From contig CAKTQP010000028.1 of the NCBI GenBank assembly GCA_934597165.1, forward strand, positions 1 to 25,642: a DNA stretch of 25,642 nucleotides. Direction: 5' to 3'. This stretch comes from an uncultured Oscillospiraceae bacterium (GTDB lineage: Bacteria > Bacillota > Clostridia > Oscillospirales > Oscillospiraceae). Both the position numbers and the translations under genes were made by a program. Positions 15,518-23,618 of this stretch are shown in pieces (within the stretch, counting starts at the first letter, position 1; every line of letters starts with the position of its first letter). The notes below the pieces were generated by a model, which did not search any database, was not told the origin of the DNA, and saw only the letters and a list, made by a program, of their open reading frames with translations.

Positions 15518-16720
15518 ATGAAAAAGTTAACAGCACTCGTGCTGGCACTGTGCATGGCACTGGGCCTGGCCGCTTGCGGCGGCTCCAAGGACAACGGTTC
15601 CGCAGCAGGCAGCACCGCAGCAGCCAGCGGCGATACCGTCAAGATCGGCGTCTTCGAGCCTCAGTCCGGCGACAACGGCGCAGGCGGCAAGCAGGAGATC
15701 CTGGGCGTCCAGTACGCCAACTCCGTCGCTCCCACCGTCGAGATCGGCGGCAAGACCTACAACGTCAAGCTGGAGATCGTCGACAACGAAAGCTCCAACG
15801 ACAAGGCCGTCAGCGCAGCCAGCCAGCTGGTCTCCAAGGGCGTCTCCATCGTCCTGGGTTCCTATGGCTCCGGCGTCTCCATCGCCGCTTCTGACACCTT
15901 CAAGAATGCCGGCATCCCCGCTATGGGCATCACCTGCACCAACCCCGCAGTCACCGCTGACAACACCCATTACTTCCGCGCTTGCTTCATCGACTCCTTC
16001 CAGGGTCCCGTTCTGGCAAACTATGCCTATGACAACCTGAAGGTCAAGAAGGCTTACTGCCTGAGCAAGCTGGGCGACGACTACTCCGGCGGTCTGGTCA
16101 ACTACTTCACCAAGCAGTTCGAAGCCAAGGGCGGCGAAGTGGTCAAGGCTGAGTTCCCCGAAGGCAACAGTGACTTCACCTCTTACATCGCCAACGCAAA
16201 GAAGGAAGGCTGCGGCGTCTTCTATGCTCCCATCTCCATCGAAGCAGCTCAGCTGGTCATCAACCAGGCAGCAAGCCAGGGTCTGGGCATGCCCCTGCTG
16301 GCAGGCGACACTTGGGACTCCAACGTGATCCTGGAAGCCGCTAAGGGCACTGACGTTGAGATCGACGTCACCACCTTCTATGCTGACGGCACCAACAAGG
16401 ACTTCGAACAGAAGATCAAGGAATGGATCAACGCTGACTCCACCAACCTGAAGAACAACGGCGGCAACGACACCCTGTCCGCTGTCACCGTCATGGGCTA
16501 TGACGCATACATGGTCGCTCTGGAAGCTCTGAAGGCAGCTGGCAGCACCGATCCCGCAGCAGTCATGAAGGCTCTGCCCTCCGTCTCCTATGACGGCATC
16601 ACCGGCACCATCTCCTTCGACGAGACCGGCGACGCAAAGGTCAAGACCGCTTACGTCAAGACTGTTGACACCAAGACCGGCACTTGGGTCGGCGGCGGCT
16701 CCGTCACCATGGACGAATAA
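15518..16720 (+). CDS. livK: Branched-chain amino acid type ABC transporter substrate-binding lipoprotein
   Basis: A 400-residue periplasmic-binding-protein type I lipoprotein. The signal ends in LAAC with C20 as the lipidated cysteine, then a Ser/Ala/Gly linker. The mature domain begins KIGVFEPQSGDNGAGGKQEI and includes the hinge-proximal LVSKGVSIVLGSYGSGVS, as in leucine/isoleucine/valine binders. The ATG at 15518 follows AGGAGG (15502-15507) by 10 nt. The four membrane and ATPase components follow in canonical order, so the transport role is secure. The exact ligand (branched-chain amino acid, or a related amide or urea) is inferred only from the family. Confidence 0.9.
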   Translation: MKKLTALVLALCMALGLAACGGSKDNGSAAGSTAAASGDTVKIGVFEPQSGDNGAGGKQEILGVQYANSVAPTVEIGGKTYNVKLEIVDNESSNDKAVSAASQLVSKGVSIVLGSYGSGVSIAASDTFKNAGIPAMGITCTNPAVTADNTHYFRACFIDSFQGPVLANYAYDNLKVKKAYCLSKLGDDYSGGLVNYFTKQFEAKGGEVVKAEFPEGNSDFTSYIANAKKEGCGVFYAPISIEAAQLVINQAASQGLGMPLLAGDTWDSNVILEAAKGTDVEIDVTTFYADGTNKDFEQKIKEWINADSTNLKNNGGNDTLSAVTVMGYDAYMVALEALKAAGSTDPAAVMKALPSVSYDGITGTISFDETGDAKVKTAYVKTVDTKTGTWVGGGSVTMDE

Positions 16721-16771
16721 GATCCAGGTCTAAAACGCGATCTACGTCGGCACACACACAAGTATTTCACG

Positions 16772-16797
16772 CGGCGGGGGCCTGACGGTCCCCGCCG
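16772..16797 (+). promoter_or_regulatory. livK-livH intercistronic hairpin
   Basis: A GC-rich 11-bp stem with one G-T wobble (16772-16782 with 16787-16797) and loop TGAC has no T tract. It probably protects the 3' end of a processed livK mRNA or blocks exonucleases, rather than acting as a full terminator. Confidence 0.6.
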
Positions 16798-16866
16798 TCC
16801 ATGCGTTTGCCTCTGATCGGGGCGGCGCAGCCGCGCACGCAAACCATTCTTCCGAGGAGGAACAAC

Positions 16867-17751
16867 ATGAGCTTTATTCAGGAAAACCTGCCCTTCCTAT
16901 TGGCAGGTATCTCCGTAGGCGGCCAGTACGCTCTGATCGCCATCGGCTACACGATGGTATACGGCATCCTGCGCCTGATCAACTTCGCACACGGTGACGT
17001 GTTCATGGTGGCGGGTCTGGTCATGGTCTACGCAACCACCGCTCTGCCATTGTACATCTCTATCCCACTGGTCATCATCCTGACCGTCATCCTGGGTGTG
17101 GCCATCGAAAAGGTGGCCTATAAACCCCTGCGGACCGCACCGAGAATGTCGGTCATGATCTCCGCCATCGGCGTGAGCTATCTGCTCCAGAACCTGGCTC
17201 TGTACGTCACCGGCGGCTTGGCCAAGGTCTATCCCCAGATCCCCGGCCTCTCCGCCAACGTCACCATCGCTGGCGCTTCCACCAAGTGGGTCACCATCAT
17301 CACCCCCATCCTGACCATCATCCTGGTGGTCATCCTCACCCAGCTCATCAACCACACCAAGATCGGTATGGCCATGCGCGCTGTCTCCCGTGACTTCGAG
17401 ACCAGCCAGCTGATGGGCATCAAGATCAACAACGTCATCAGCATGACCTTCGTCATCGGCACCTTCCTGGCTGCCATCGGGTCCCTGCTGTACTTCACCA
17501 ATTATCAGTCCGTCGTCCCCACCTCCGGCGCCATGCCCGGCCTGAAAGCCTTCGTGGCTGCGGTCTTCGGCGGCATCGGCTCCATCCCCGGTGCGGTCAT
17601 CGGCGCGTTCATCATTGGTATCTGCGAAAACATCATCAAGGGCCTGGGTTGGACCACCTTCTCCGATGCGTTCACCTTCGCCCTGCTGATCGTCGTCCTC
17701 TGTGTCAAGCCCACCGGCCTGTTCGGTGAGAAGGTCACAGATAAGGTGTAA
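16867..17751 (+). CDS. livH: Branched-chain amino acid ABC transporter permease LivH
   Basis: A 294-residue polytopic membrane protein of the LivH family with about eight hydrophobic segments. Family signatures are GGQYALIAIGYTMVYGILRLINFAHGDVFMVAG at the N-terminus, the coupling region around AMRAVSRDFETSQLMGIKINNVIS, and GGIGSIPGAVIGAFIIG near the C-terminus. The ATG at 16867 follows GAGGAGG by about 7 nt; the frame is open from 16801, but that extension has no hydrophobic start. livM follows after 13 nt. Confidence 0.94.
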   Translation: MSFIQENLPFLLAGISVGGQYALIAIGYTMVYGILRLINFAHGDVFMVAGLVMVYATTALPLYISIPLVIILTVILGVAIEKVAYKPLRTAPRMSVMISAIGVSYLLQNLALYVTGGLAKVYPQIPGLSANVTIAGASTKWVTIITPILTIILVVILTQLINHTKIGMAMRAVSRDFETSQLMGIKINNVISMTFVIGTFLAAIGSLLYFTNYQSVVPTSGAMPGLKAFVAAVFGGIGSIPGAVIGAFIIGICENIIKGLGWTTFSDAFTFALLIVVLCVKPTGLFGEKVTDKV

Positions 17752-17764
17752 GGAGGGTATGGAA

Positions 17765-18874
17765 ATGACAAATAAAAAAGCCAAGACCCTGCGCACCATG
17801 TTGGCCATCGTCCTGTTTTATATCTTTTTGTTCGTGTTGGAGCGAGTCGTCCCGTCTTCCTCCATCCTGTTCCCGGTCCTGAAGAAGACCGCCGTCTACG
17901 CACTGGTGGCCGTCTCCATGAACCTGCTCAACGGCTTCACCGGCCTGTTCTCTCTGGGTCAGGCAGGCTTCATGCTGCTGGGCGCTTACACCTACGCCAT
18001 CATCATGGTCCCGGAAGCCTCCCGCGAGAGCGTTTATCGGATGTTCAGCGGCGAGCACTGGATCAAGTTCTCCCTGTCGGACATCTTCGGCACCACCGGC
18101 GCCGGTTCCGTCATCGGTATGGTCATCGCCCTCATCCTGGGCGGCCTGGTGGCAGCCCTCTTTGCCTGGCTCATCGGCCTGCCCGTCCTGCGCCTGAAGA
18201 GCGACTACCTGGCCATCGCCACCCTGGGCTTTGCGGAGATCATCCGCGCCATCTTCCAGTGGGATAAGCTGGGCCCCCTCACCAACGGCGCAAACGTCCT
18301 GGGCGGGTTCCCGTACTTCAACTCCACTGTGGCCTACTTCCTGGTGGCCGGCGTCTGCATCGCCCTCATCGTGCTTTTGATCAACTCCACCTACGGCCGT
18401 GCCTTCAAGGCCATCCGTGACGACGAAGTGGCAGCAGAGGCCATGGGCGTCAACCTGTCCCGGCATAAGATGATGTCCTTCGTGGTCAGCTCCTTCTTCG
18501 CCGGCATTGGCGGCGGTCTGCTGGCCATGTACCAGTGCATGGCTCAGGCCAACAACTTCAAGACCAACATGACCTACGAAATTTTGCTCATCGTCGTCAT
18601 CGGCGGCATCGGCTCCATCTCCGGCTCCGTCATCGCCAGCTTCCTGTTCACCGCTTGCAACGAATGGTGGCTGCGCTTCCTGGACGACGAGTCCCTGGGC
18701 ATCTTCCTCTTCCGCGGCGGCTTCCGGAAGGTCGTCTTCGCCGTGGTCATCATGGTCATCGTCCTGTTCTTCCGTCAGGGTCTGATGGGGGATAAGGAAT
18801 TGCCGGATAAGTTCCGGGATTGGAAAGCGAAACTCCAGCGCCGGAAAGAGAAGAAAAAGGAGGCAGTGAAATGA
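17765..18874 (+). CDS. livM: Branched-chain amino acid ABC transporter permease LivM
   Basis: A 369-residue membrane protein that pairs with LivH. Family features are NLLNGFTGLFSLGQAGFMLLGAY, LPVLRLKSDYLAIATLGFAEI, the coupling segment AFKAIRDDEVAAEAMGVNL and GGIGSISGSVIASFL. A charged Lys/Arg/Glu-rich C-terminal tail follows. Two ATGs are possible (17759 and 17765); AGGAGGG at 17751-17757 is correctly spaced only for 17765. The stop overlaps the livG start as ATGA. Confidence 0.94.
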   Translation: MTNKKAKTLRTMLAIVLFYIFLFVLERVVPSSSILFPVLKKTAVYALVAVSMNLLNGFTGLFSLGQAGFMLLGAYTYAIIMVPEASRESVYRMFSGEHWIKFSLSDIFGTTGAGSVIGMVIALILGGLVAALFAWLIGLPVLRLKSDYLAIATLGFAEIIRAIFQWDKLGPLTNGANVLGGFPYFNSTVAYFLVAGVCIALIVLLINSTYGRAFKAIRDDEVAAEAMGVNLSRHKMMSFVVSSFFAGIGGGLLAMYQCMAQANNFKTNMTYEILLIVVIGGIGSISGSVIASFLFTACNEWWLRFLDDESLGIFLFRGGFRKVVFAVVIMVIVLFFRQGLMGDKELPDKFRDWKAKLQRRKEKKKEAVK

Positions 18875-19713
18875 GTGAAAACGTCCTCCGTGTGGAAAAT
18901 GTAACCATGCAGTTCGGCGGCGTCGTGGCCGTTGACAATATGAACCTGGAGGTCAATCAGGACGAGATCGTCTCCCTCATCGGCCCCAACGGCGCTGGTA
19001 AGACCACCGCCTTCAACGTCATCACCGGCGTCTACGCCCCCACCAACGGCTCCGTCTACTTCCAGGGGAACAAGATCATCGAGAATCACCCCCAGGGCAA
19101 GATGAAGAAGCTGTACAAGGGCGAGCACGCAGGGGAGTACACCCACGTGCTCCAGCCCACCCCCGATAAGGTCACCAAGCTGGGCATCGCCCGTACCTTC
19201 CAGAACATCCGTCTGTGGAAGTCCCAGACCGTCTTCGAAAACGTCCTCATCGCCAAGCACTGCCGCGTCCACGCCGGGATGCTCTCTGCCACCTTCCGCA
19301 TGAACAAGGCGGAGGAGAAGCGGCAGCGGGAAGAGTGCGCGGAGCTGCTCCACGTGCTGGGTCTGGACGATGTGCGGGACGAGTTGGCCACCTCGCTGCC
19401 CTACGGTGAGCAGCGTCGCGTGGAGATCGCCCGCGCCCTGGCGTCCGAGCCGTCCCTGCTGCTGCTGGACGAACCGGCTGCCGGTATGAATCCCCAGGAG
19501 ACCAATGAGCTGACCGAGTTCATCGGCCGCATCCGGGATGACTTCAAGCTGACCGTCTTCATGATCGAGCACCATATGGACTTGGTCATGGATATTTCCG
19601 ACCGCATCTACGTGCTGGACTTCGGCAAGCTCATCGCAGACGGTACGCCGGATGAGATCCAGAACAACCAGCGCGTCATCGACGCATATTTGGGGGTGGC
19701 TGACGATGCTTAA
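18871..19713 (+). CDS. livG: Branched-chain amino acid ABC transporter ATP-binding protein LivG
   Basis: A 280-residue ABC ATPase. Walker A is GPNGAGKTT, followed by FNVITGVYAPTNGSVYFQG. The ABC signature is atypical, LPYGEQRRVEIARAL, as is normal for LivG. Walker B is LLLLDEPAAGMNPQE and the switch histidine lies in IEHHMDLVM. AAAGGAGG precedes the ATG, which overlaps the livM stop (ATGA). The end overlaps livF by 8 nt, which indicates tight translational coupling. Confidence 0.95.
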   Translation: MSENVLRVENVTMQFGGVVAVDNMNLEVNQDEIVSLIGPNGAGKTTAFNVITGVYAPTNGSVYFQGNKIIENHPQGKMKKLYKGEHAGEYTHVLQPTPDKVTKLGIARTFQNIRLWKSQTVFENVLIAKHCRVHAGMLSATFRMNKAEEKRQREECAELLHVLGLDDVRDELATSLPYGEQRRVEIARALASEPSLLLLDEPAAGMNPQETNELTEFIGRIRDDFKLTVFMIEHHMDLVMDISDRIYVLDFGKLIADGTPDEIQNNQRVIDAYLGVADDA

Positions 19714-20422
19714 AATTGAAAACCTTCACGTCGCCTACGGCGGCATCCAGGCCCTGCGCGGCATCTCCCTGGAAGTGCCTGACGGCCAGATCGTCACCCT
19801 GATCGGCGCCAACGGCGCTGGCAAATCCACCATGCTCCGCACCATCACCGGCCTGGTCAAGGCGCAGAGCGGTTCCATCCAGTGGAACGGCAAGGAGCTG
19901 ATCGGTATGTCCATCGACCAGATCATCAGCGAAGGCATCGCCATGTCCCCGGAGGGACGGCGGGTGTTCGCTGACCTGACGGTGCTGGAAAACCTGAAGA
20001 TCGGCGCTTACCTGCGCAAGGACAAGGAAGGCATCCAGAAGGACATCGAGTGGGTCTACTCCTTGTTCCCCCGCCTCCAGGAGCGGAGCTGGCAGGCTGC
20101 CGGCACCCTGTCCGGCGGTGAACAGCAGATGCTGGCGGTGGGTCGTGCCCTCATGAGCCGTCCCAAGCTGATGATGCTGGACGAACCGTCCCTGGGTCTG
20201 GCACCGCTGGTGGTGCAGGACATCTTCTCCATCATCAAGGAGATCAACAACCAGGGCGTCACCGTCCTGCTCATCGAGCAGAACGCCAACATGGCACTGA
20301 AGACCGCCGACCTTGCCTACGTGCTGGAGACCGGCAACATCACCATGCGCGGCACCGGTGCTGAGCTGCTGGCCAACGAAAAGGTCAAGGAAGCTTACCT
20401 GGGCAAGCACAAGGCGAAATAA
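19706..20422 (+). CDS. livF: Branched-chain amino acid ABC transporter ATP-binding protein LivF
   Basis: A 238-residue ABC ATPase, the second nucleotide-binding subunit of the importer. Motifs are Walker A GANGAGKST, MSPEGRRVFADLTVLENL (typical of LivF), signature LSGGEQQMLAVGRAL, Walker B LMMLDEPSLGLAP and the switch region LIEQNAN. The ATG at 19706 lies inside the end of livG. It is the last gene of the operon and is followed by a strong terminator. Confidence 0.95.
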   Translation: MLKIENLHVAYGGIQALRGISLEVPDGQIVTLIGANGAGKSTMLRTITGLVKAQSGSIQWNGKELIGMSIDQIISEGIAMSPEGRRVFADLTVLENLKIGAYLRKDKEGIQKDIEWVYSLFPRLQERSWQAAGTLSGGEQQMLAVGRALMSRPKLMMLDEPSLGLAPLVVQDIFSIIKEINNQGVTVLLIEQNANMALKTADLAYVLETGNITMRGTGAELLANEKVKEAYLGKHKAK

Positions 20423-20441
20423 GTCAAGAAAATGCCAAAAC

Positions 20442-20475
20442 AAAAGCACGGCTCAACGAGCCGTGCTTTTTCTCT
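20442..20475. terminator. Bidirectional terminator between livF and the cotJC fragment
   Basis: A perfect 13-bp stem (20442-20454 with 20458-20470) with loop AAC has T runs on the 3' side of both strands. It ends the liv operon on + and would end the convergent cotJC transcript on -. Confidence 0.9.
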
Positions 20476-20487
20476 ATCGAAACTACC

Positions 20488-20928
20488 TTACTTCCGGTCG
20501 AATGCCGGGTTGGTGAGGTAGACATTTTTCTGATTCATCTTGGCCTTGGCCAATTCGAGCGCCTCGCCGAAGCGCTGGAAGTGGACGATCTCCCGCTCCC
20601 GCAGGAAGCGGATGGCGTCGGTTACGTCCGGGTCGTCGCTGAGCCGGAGGATATTGTCATAGGTCAGCCGCGCCTTCTGCTCGGCGGCCAGGTCTTCGGT
20701 CAAGTCAGCGATCACGTCGCCGGTGGACTGCATACTCCCCGCCGACCAGGGGAAGCCGGAGGCGGCGGTGGGGTAGATGCCCACGGTGTGGTCTACAAAA
20801 TAGGGGGCGAAGCCGCTGTTTAGGATCTGGTCTTCGGTCAGGTTCCGGGTGAGCTGGTGGACGATGGTGGCGACCATCTCGAGATGGCCCAGCTCTTTAG
20901 CTCCGGAGAATTGTCGGTAATGGTGCAA
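20488..20928 (-). pseudogene. cotJC: CotJC-like manganese catalase / spore coat protein, C-terminal part only
   Basis: From about residue 9 of this frame the sequence KELGHLEMVATIVHQLTRNL runs to the natural C-terminus (NPAFDRK) and matches the CotJC/manganese catalase family. The metal-binding Glu/His pairs in ELGHLE and EREIVHF are kept. An intact CotJC is about 190 residues, so roughly the first 50, including the first Glu ligand, are missing. The frame simply stays open rightwards (nominal TTG at 20928) into recombinase sequence, with no ribosome binding site. The break is best explained by integration of the neighbouring element, so this may be a reversibly split gene rather than a decayed one. 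Confidence 0.85.
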
Positions 20929-20930
20929 AT
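20886..20930. other. Probable attachment-site junction inside cotJC
   Basis: CotJC similarity stops between the codons for Gly-Ala and Lys-Glu-Leu (about 20893-20905 on the + strand), and the recombinase gene ends at 20930. An 8-bp palindrome CTCCGGAG lies at 20901-20908. The exact core cannot be set without the other junction or an uninterrupted relative. Confidence 0.55.
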
Positions 20931-22501
20931 TAAAGCAAGTGCATGAAGAGCATGATCTGCATATCGGACGGCTGGTAGCGTCCGCCGGTGGTTTTGGAGT
21001 ATTCGATGCGCTGGAGGATGGTCTTGAGCAGGGCGTGTTTCTCTTTCACTGACTGGCAGTCGTTGTAGGTGTCCAGCACGTGCTGGATCTTGGGCACCAG
21101 CTCTCGGCGGGAGCGCTCTGCCCGGTCGATGGTGTCCAGCTGCTGGGTGAGCTGGTCGATCTGCGCTTGGGCTTCCACTCGGCGGGCTTCTAAGGTAGCG
21201 CTTCGGGACAGGAAGACCTGTTCGGTGTAGATGCCACGCTCCAGGAAGTCGTAGAGCTTCATCTGCTGGGCCTGCACCTGTTCCAGTTCCTTCTCCTGGG
21301 CGGCCAGCCCCATAGCCAACGTCTCCCGGTCACCGGTAGGCAGGGCAGCGCCGACGGGATCCGCGCCTAGGCGCAGTTCGTTCAGGGTATTTTCCAACGC
21401 TTCCAACACAGCTTCTTCCACCATGCTCAGGTAGGAACCCTTGGTGGGACAGGTGGGGTAGGCGCAGATGAGCTGGGGCGGGATGGACTTATACGGTCTG
21501 CGCACCATGGCTCGACCGCACACGGAGCAGTAGCACAGTCCGGCCAATGGGTTTTTTTGCTCCATCTGCTTGGGGCCGGGACGGCTGGGGTGGATGGCGA
21601 ATTTGGCTTGGGCGGCGTCCCAACATTCCCGGGTCACCAGCGGTTCGTGGAGTCCCTGGTAGACCGGGTATTCACCAAAAGCGGCACGGCTGCGGGAGGC
21701 TTGCCAGGTGCCGGTGGCTTTGTTGTAGGTTTTCTGCTGCTTCCGCCAGCCCCAGCGGATGAGGCCGCAGTAGACCGGATTCTGCAACAGATCCCGCACC
21801 GTGGAGGCGGTCCAGGTCTGGCGGGACGGGGACGGGATGCCGGATTGGTTCAGCTTGGTGCAGATGGCTTGCAAGCCCATGGGGTGGATGACCGTGCCGT
21901 CGGAGCGCCCCTCCACGTACCACATAAAAATGTTCCGCACCACCGGGGCGGTCTCCGGGTCCGGCTCCAGGCCAAAGCCCTTGTCCTGGGACAGCTTCAC
22001 CCGGCGATAGCCGTAGGGCGGCGTGTTGCCCACCCATTTGCCTTCCTTCACCGACGCCAGGCGGCCACGCTGCAACCGGCGGTTGATGACCTTGTACTCC
22101 CGGCGTGCCATGAAGAGACCGAACTCGAAGTATTCCTCATCGAACTCATTGTTGGGGTCGTAGGATTTCAGGGGGGTGATGATCTTGGTGTCGGTGACCT
22201 TGAAGGCCTGGGCGACGATGCCCTGGTCGATGGTGTCACCACGGGCGAGACGCTCCACCTCCATCACCAGCACGCCCTCCCACAGCCCTTCGTCCACGTC
22301 CGCCAGCAGCTGCTGCATCTGGGGACGGGCGGCGATGGTGTCGCCGGAGACCACTTCTTCGTAGATGTGGGTCACGTTCAGCTGCTGCGCCGCCGCCAGC
22401 GCCAGCAGAGTCTTTCGGTGCCTGGCCAGGGTGTCGCCTTCGCCGTGGGCTTCCGCTTCTAGGTCGACGCGGCTCTTTCTGAGATAGATTGCGTAGGGCA
22501 T
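20930..22501 (-). CDS. Large serine recombinase (site-specific integrase)
   Basis: A 523-residue serine recombinase that cuts and joins DNA at att sites via a covalent phosphoserine intermediate. The nucleophile is S10 in YLRKSRVD, with conserved arginines in MEVERLARGD. The resolvase domain covers about 1-145, and the recombinase domain about 165-280 (GNTPPYGYRR, LLQNPVYCGLIRWG). A zinc-ribbon follows with CysxxCys in CYCSVCG and later cysteines in ICAYPTC, then a coiled-coil arm (about 415-490, Gln/Glu-rich). The ATG at 22501 has AAGGAGG 7 nt upstream and is preferred over an in-frame start at 22534. Its 3' end abuts cotJC, as expected for an integrase beside its own att site. Confidence 0.93.
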   Translation of the reverse strand: MPYAIYLRKSRVDLEAEAHGEGDTLARHRKTLLALAAAQQLNVTHIYEEVVSGDTIAARPQMQQLLADVDEGLWEGVLVMEVERLARGDTIDQGIVAQAFKVTDTKIITPLKSYDPNNEFDEEYFEFGLFMARREYKVINRRLQRGRLASVKEGKWVGNTPPYGYRRVKLSQDKGFGLEPDPETAPVVRNIFMWYVEGRSDGTVIHPMGLQAICTKLNQSGIPSPSRQTWTASTVRDLLQNPVYCGLIRWGWRKQQKTYNKATGTWQASRSRAAFGEYPVYQGLHEPLVTRECWDAAQAKFAIHPSRPGPKQMEQKNPLAGLCYCSVCGRAMVRRPYKSIPPQLICAYPTCPTKGSYLSMVEEAVLEALENTLNELRLGADPVGAALPTGDRETLAMGLAAQEKELEQVQAQQMKLYDFLERGIYTEQVFLSRSATLEARRVEAQAQIDQLTQQLDTIDRAERSRRELVPKIQHVLDTYNDCQSVKEKHALLKTILQRIEYSKTTGGRYQPSDMQIMLFMHLL

Positions 22502-22555
22502 GGCATTTCCTCCTTGTTGTATTTTTATTTGCAAATTGTTCTTATATGATAACAG

Positions 22556-22583
22556 CGCCCCAGTGAGATCACTGGGGCGTTTT
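22556..22583. terminator. Hairpin between the lipoprotein and recombinase genes
   Basis: A perfect 10-bp GC-rich stem (22556-22565 with 22570-22579), loop AGAT, is followed by TTTT on the + strand. On the - strand, the transcription direction of both flanking genes, the T tract is poor, so it may only partly separate them. Confidence 0.55.
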
Positions 22584-22594
22584 GTATTGCGCTA
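22580..22594 (+). repeat. 15-bp direct repeat, copy 1
   Basis: TTTTGTATTGCGCTA occurs here and again at 23309-23323, flanking the Ltp-type lipoprotein gene and its promoter. The copies are identical over 15 bp and 729 bp apart. Confidence 0.8.
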
Positions 22595-22603
22595 AGTATT
22601 GTA

Positions 22604-23200
22604 TCATTCACCCTGAGAGACGCCGTATTCCGCCTGTTCAGAAGTGAATCCTTCGAATTCCAGCTGACTGACCAGCTGCTTATGGGAGAAAGAACCGGTG
22701 TTACGATATTCCTTCGCCTTCTTTGCGGCCTGCTCGTTCCAGTCAGCGCCACAGTTATCCGCTGCGTGGGTTGCGTCCTTATTGGAGAACTTCTCATGCT
22801 CCAACTGCTTGATCAGACTATCATGGGAAAATGCCATCGTTCCCAGATATTCTTTGGCCTTCTTGTCAGCCTGTTCCTGCCAGTCAGCACCACAGTTATC
22901 TGCCGCATAGGTTGCATCTTCCTCAGAAAAGCCTTCAAACTTCAGCTGGTCGATCAGGCCGTCGTGGGAAAAAGCCATCATATTCAGGTACTCCTCTGCC
23001 TTATTCAGCGCAGATTCCCGTTCAACGGAGAGCTTTTCGTCAGTCTTATCAGCCTTTTTGGCATCCTTGCTGTCAGCAGCATCCGCGGCGGTGCTGGTCG
23101 CAGCTTTGTCCGTGTTCTGGCTTGTTGTGCCGCTGCCACCACAGGCGGCCAGGCTCAGCACCATCACAAGTGCCAGCAGGAGAGTCCACATCTTTCTCAT
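22604..23200 (-). CDS. Ltp family lipoprotein, probable superinfection-exclusion protein
   Basis: A 198-residue lipoprotein. The signal sequence ends in LAAC with C20 as the lipidated residue, then a Ser/Thr/Ala/Asp/Lys-rich linker. Three tandem repeats of about 43 residues follow, each with an AFSHD/SFSHK-L-Q-L-EGF pattern; AADNCGADW recurs between repeats. This matches the host cell surface-exposed lipoprotein (Ltp) family. The characterised prophage member from Streptococcus phage TP-J34 blocks DNA injection by other phages, so a similar role here is inferred. The ATG at 23200 follows GGAGA by 8 nt; a TTG at 23215 is the alternative. Confidence 0.82.
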   Translation of the reverse strand: MRKMWTLLLALVMVLSLAACGGSGTTSQNTDKAATSTAADAADSKDAKKADKTDEKLSVERESALNKAEEYLNMMAFSHDGLIDQLKFEGFSEEDATYAADNCGADWQEQADKKAKEYLGTMAFSHDSLIKQLEHEKFSNKDATHAADNCGADWNEQAAKKAKEYRNTGSFSHKQLVSQLEFEGFTSEQAEYGVSQGE

Positions 23201-23262
23201 TTCTCGTTTCTCCAATCATTTCACAAATTTCCCGTATGTATGTTACAACGGAATATGCTTCC

Positions 23263-23291
23263 ATGTTACATGATATTCGTAGAAATGACAA
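23263..23291 (-). promoter_or_regulatory. Possible promoter of the Ltp lipoprotein gene
   Basis: On the - strand, TTGTCA (23291-23286) and TAACAT (23268-23263) are separated by 17 bp, about 60 nt upstream of the ATG. Confidence 0.4.
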
Positions 23292-23308
23292 ATTACGATT
23301 GTACATGT

Positions 23309-23323
23309 TTTTGTATTGCGCTA
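23309..23323 (+). repeat. 15-bp direct repeat, copy 2
   Basis: Second copy of TTTTGTATTGCGCTA, upstream of the lipoprotein promoter. With copy 1 it delimits a 729-bp cassette holding one gene. Confidence 0.8.
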
Positions 23324-23362
23324 GTTTAGTCCTGATTTGTGTACCCAGTATTTTGTATAATT

Positions 23363-23548
23363 TTAGGTGTCCGATTCCTCTTTTTTCTTTGCTGCTTGTT
23401 CTTTTTCAAGTTGCTTCATTCCCAATTTTATGAGTTCTATTGTTGCAGCTGATCTGCTGGGAAAGCGATTCTCAAAGCGATAATCGTCAATTTTTTTCAG
23501 CATTTCTTCATCAACAATGACTGTATAGCGAGGTTTTTGAGTAGGCAT
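23363..23548 (-). CDS. Ribbon-helix-helix DNA-binding protein (leftward)
   Basis: A 61-residue protein with a ribbon-helix-helix layout: a beta strand at KPRYTVIVD, helix A at EEMLKKIDDYRFENRF, a turn at PSRS, and helix B at AATIELIKLGMKQLEKE, then a charged tail. Such proteins bind DNA as dimers in repeat arrays. AAGGAGG lies 7 nt before the ATG. It is transcribed away from a second RHH gene, and the region between them has matching operator repeats. It is probably a transcriptional regulator of the element, taking the place of the usual helix-turn-helix repressor. Confidence 0.8.
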   Translation of the reverse strand: MPTQKPRYTVIVDEEMLKKIDDYRFENRFPSRSAATIELIKLGMKQLEKEQAAKKKEESDT

Positions 23549-23571
23549 GTTTTCACCTCCTTGCAGTTCAT

Positions 23572-23600
23572 ATTATGCACAGGTTCAGACGTTCTGTCAA
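23572..23600 (-). promoter_or_regulatory. Promoter of the leftward RHH gene
   Basis: On the - strand, TTGACA (23600-23595) and CATAAT (23577-23572) are spaced by 17 bp. Operator copy A (23582-23596) fills most of the spacer and touches the -35 box. Confidence 0.7.
23582..23596 (+). promoter_or_regulatory. RHH operator copy A
   Basis: GGTTCAGACGTTCTG fits the shared consensus RGTTCAKASGTTCWG, with two GTTC half-sites exactly 8 bp apart. It lies inside the leftward promoter. Confidence 0.6.
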
Positions 23601-23618
23601 GGTGCAAACAAAAAACGC

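Noticed and set aside
21557..22462. 301-codon + strand frame opposite the recombinase
   Set aside because: It is the complement of a well-supported serine recombinase with intact catalytic motifs; its composition is unlike a real protein.
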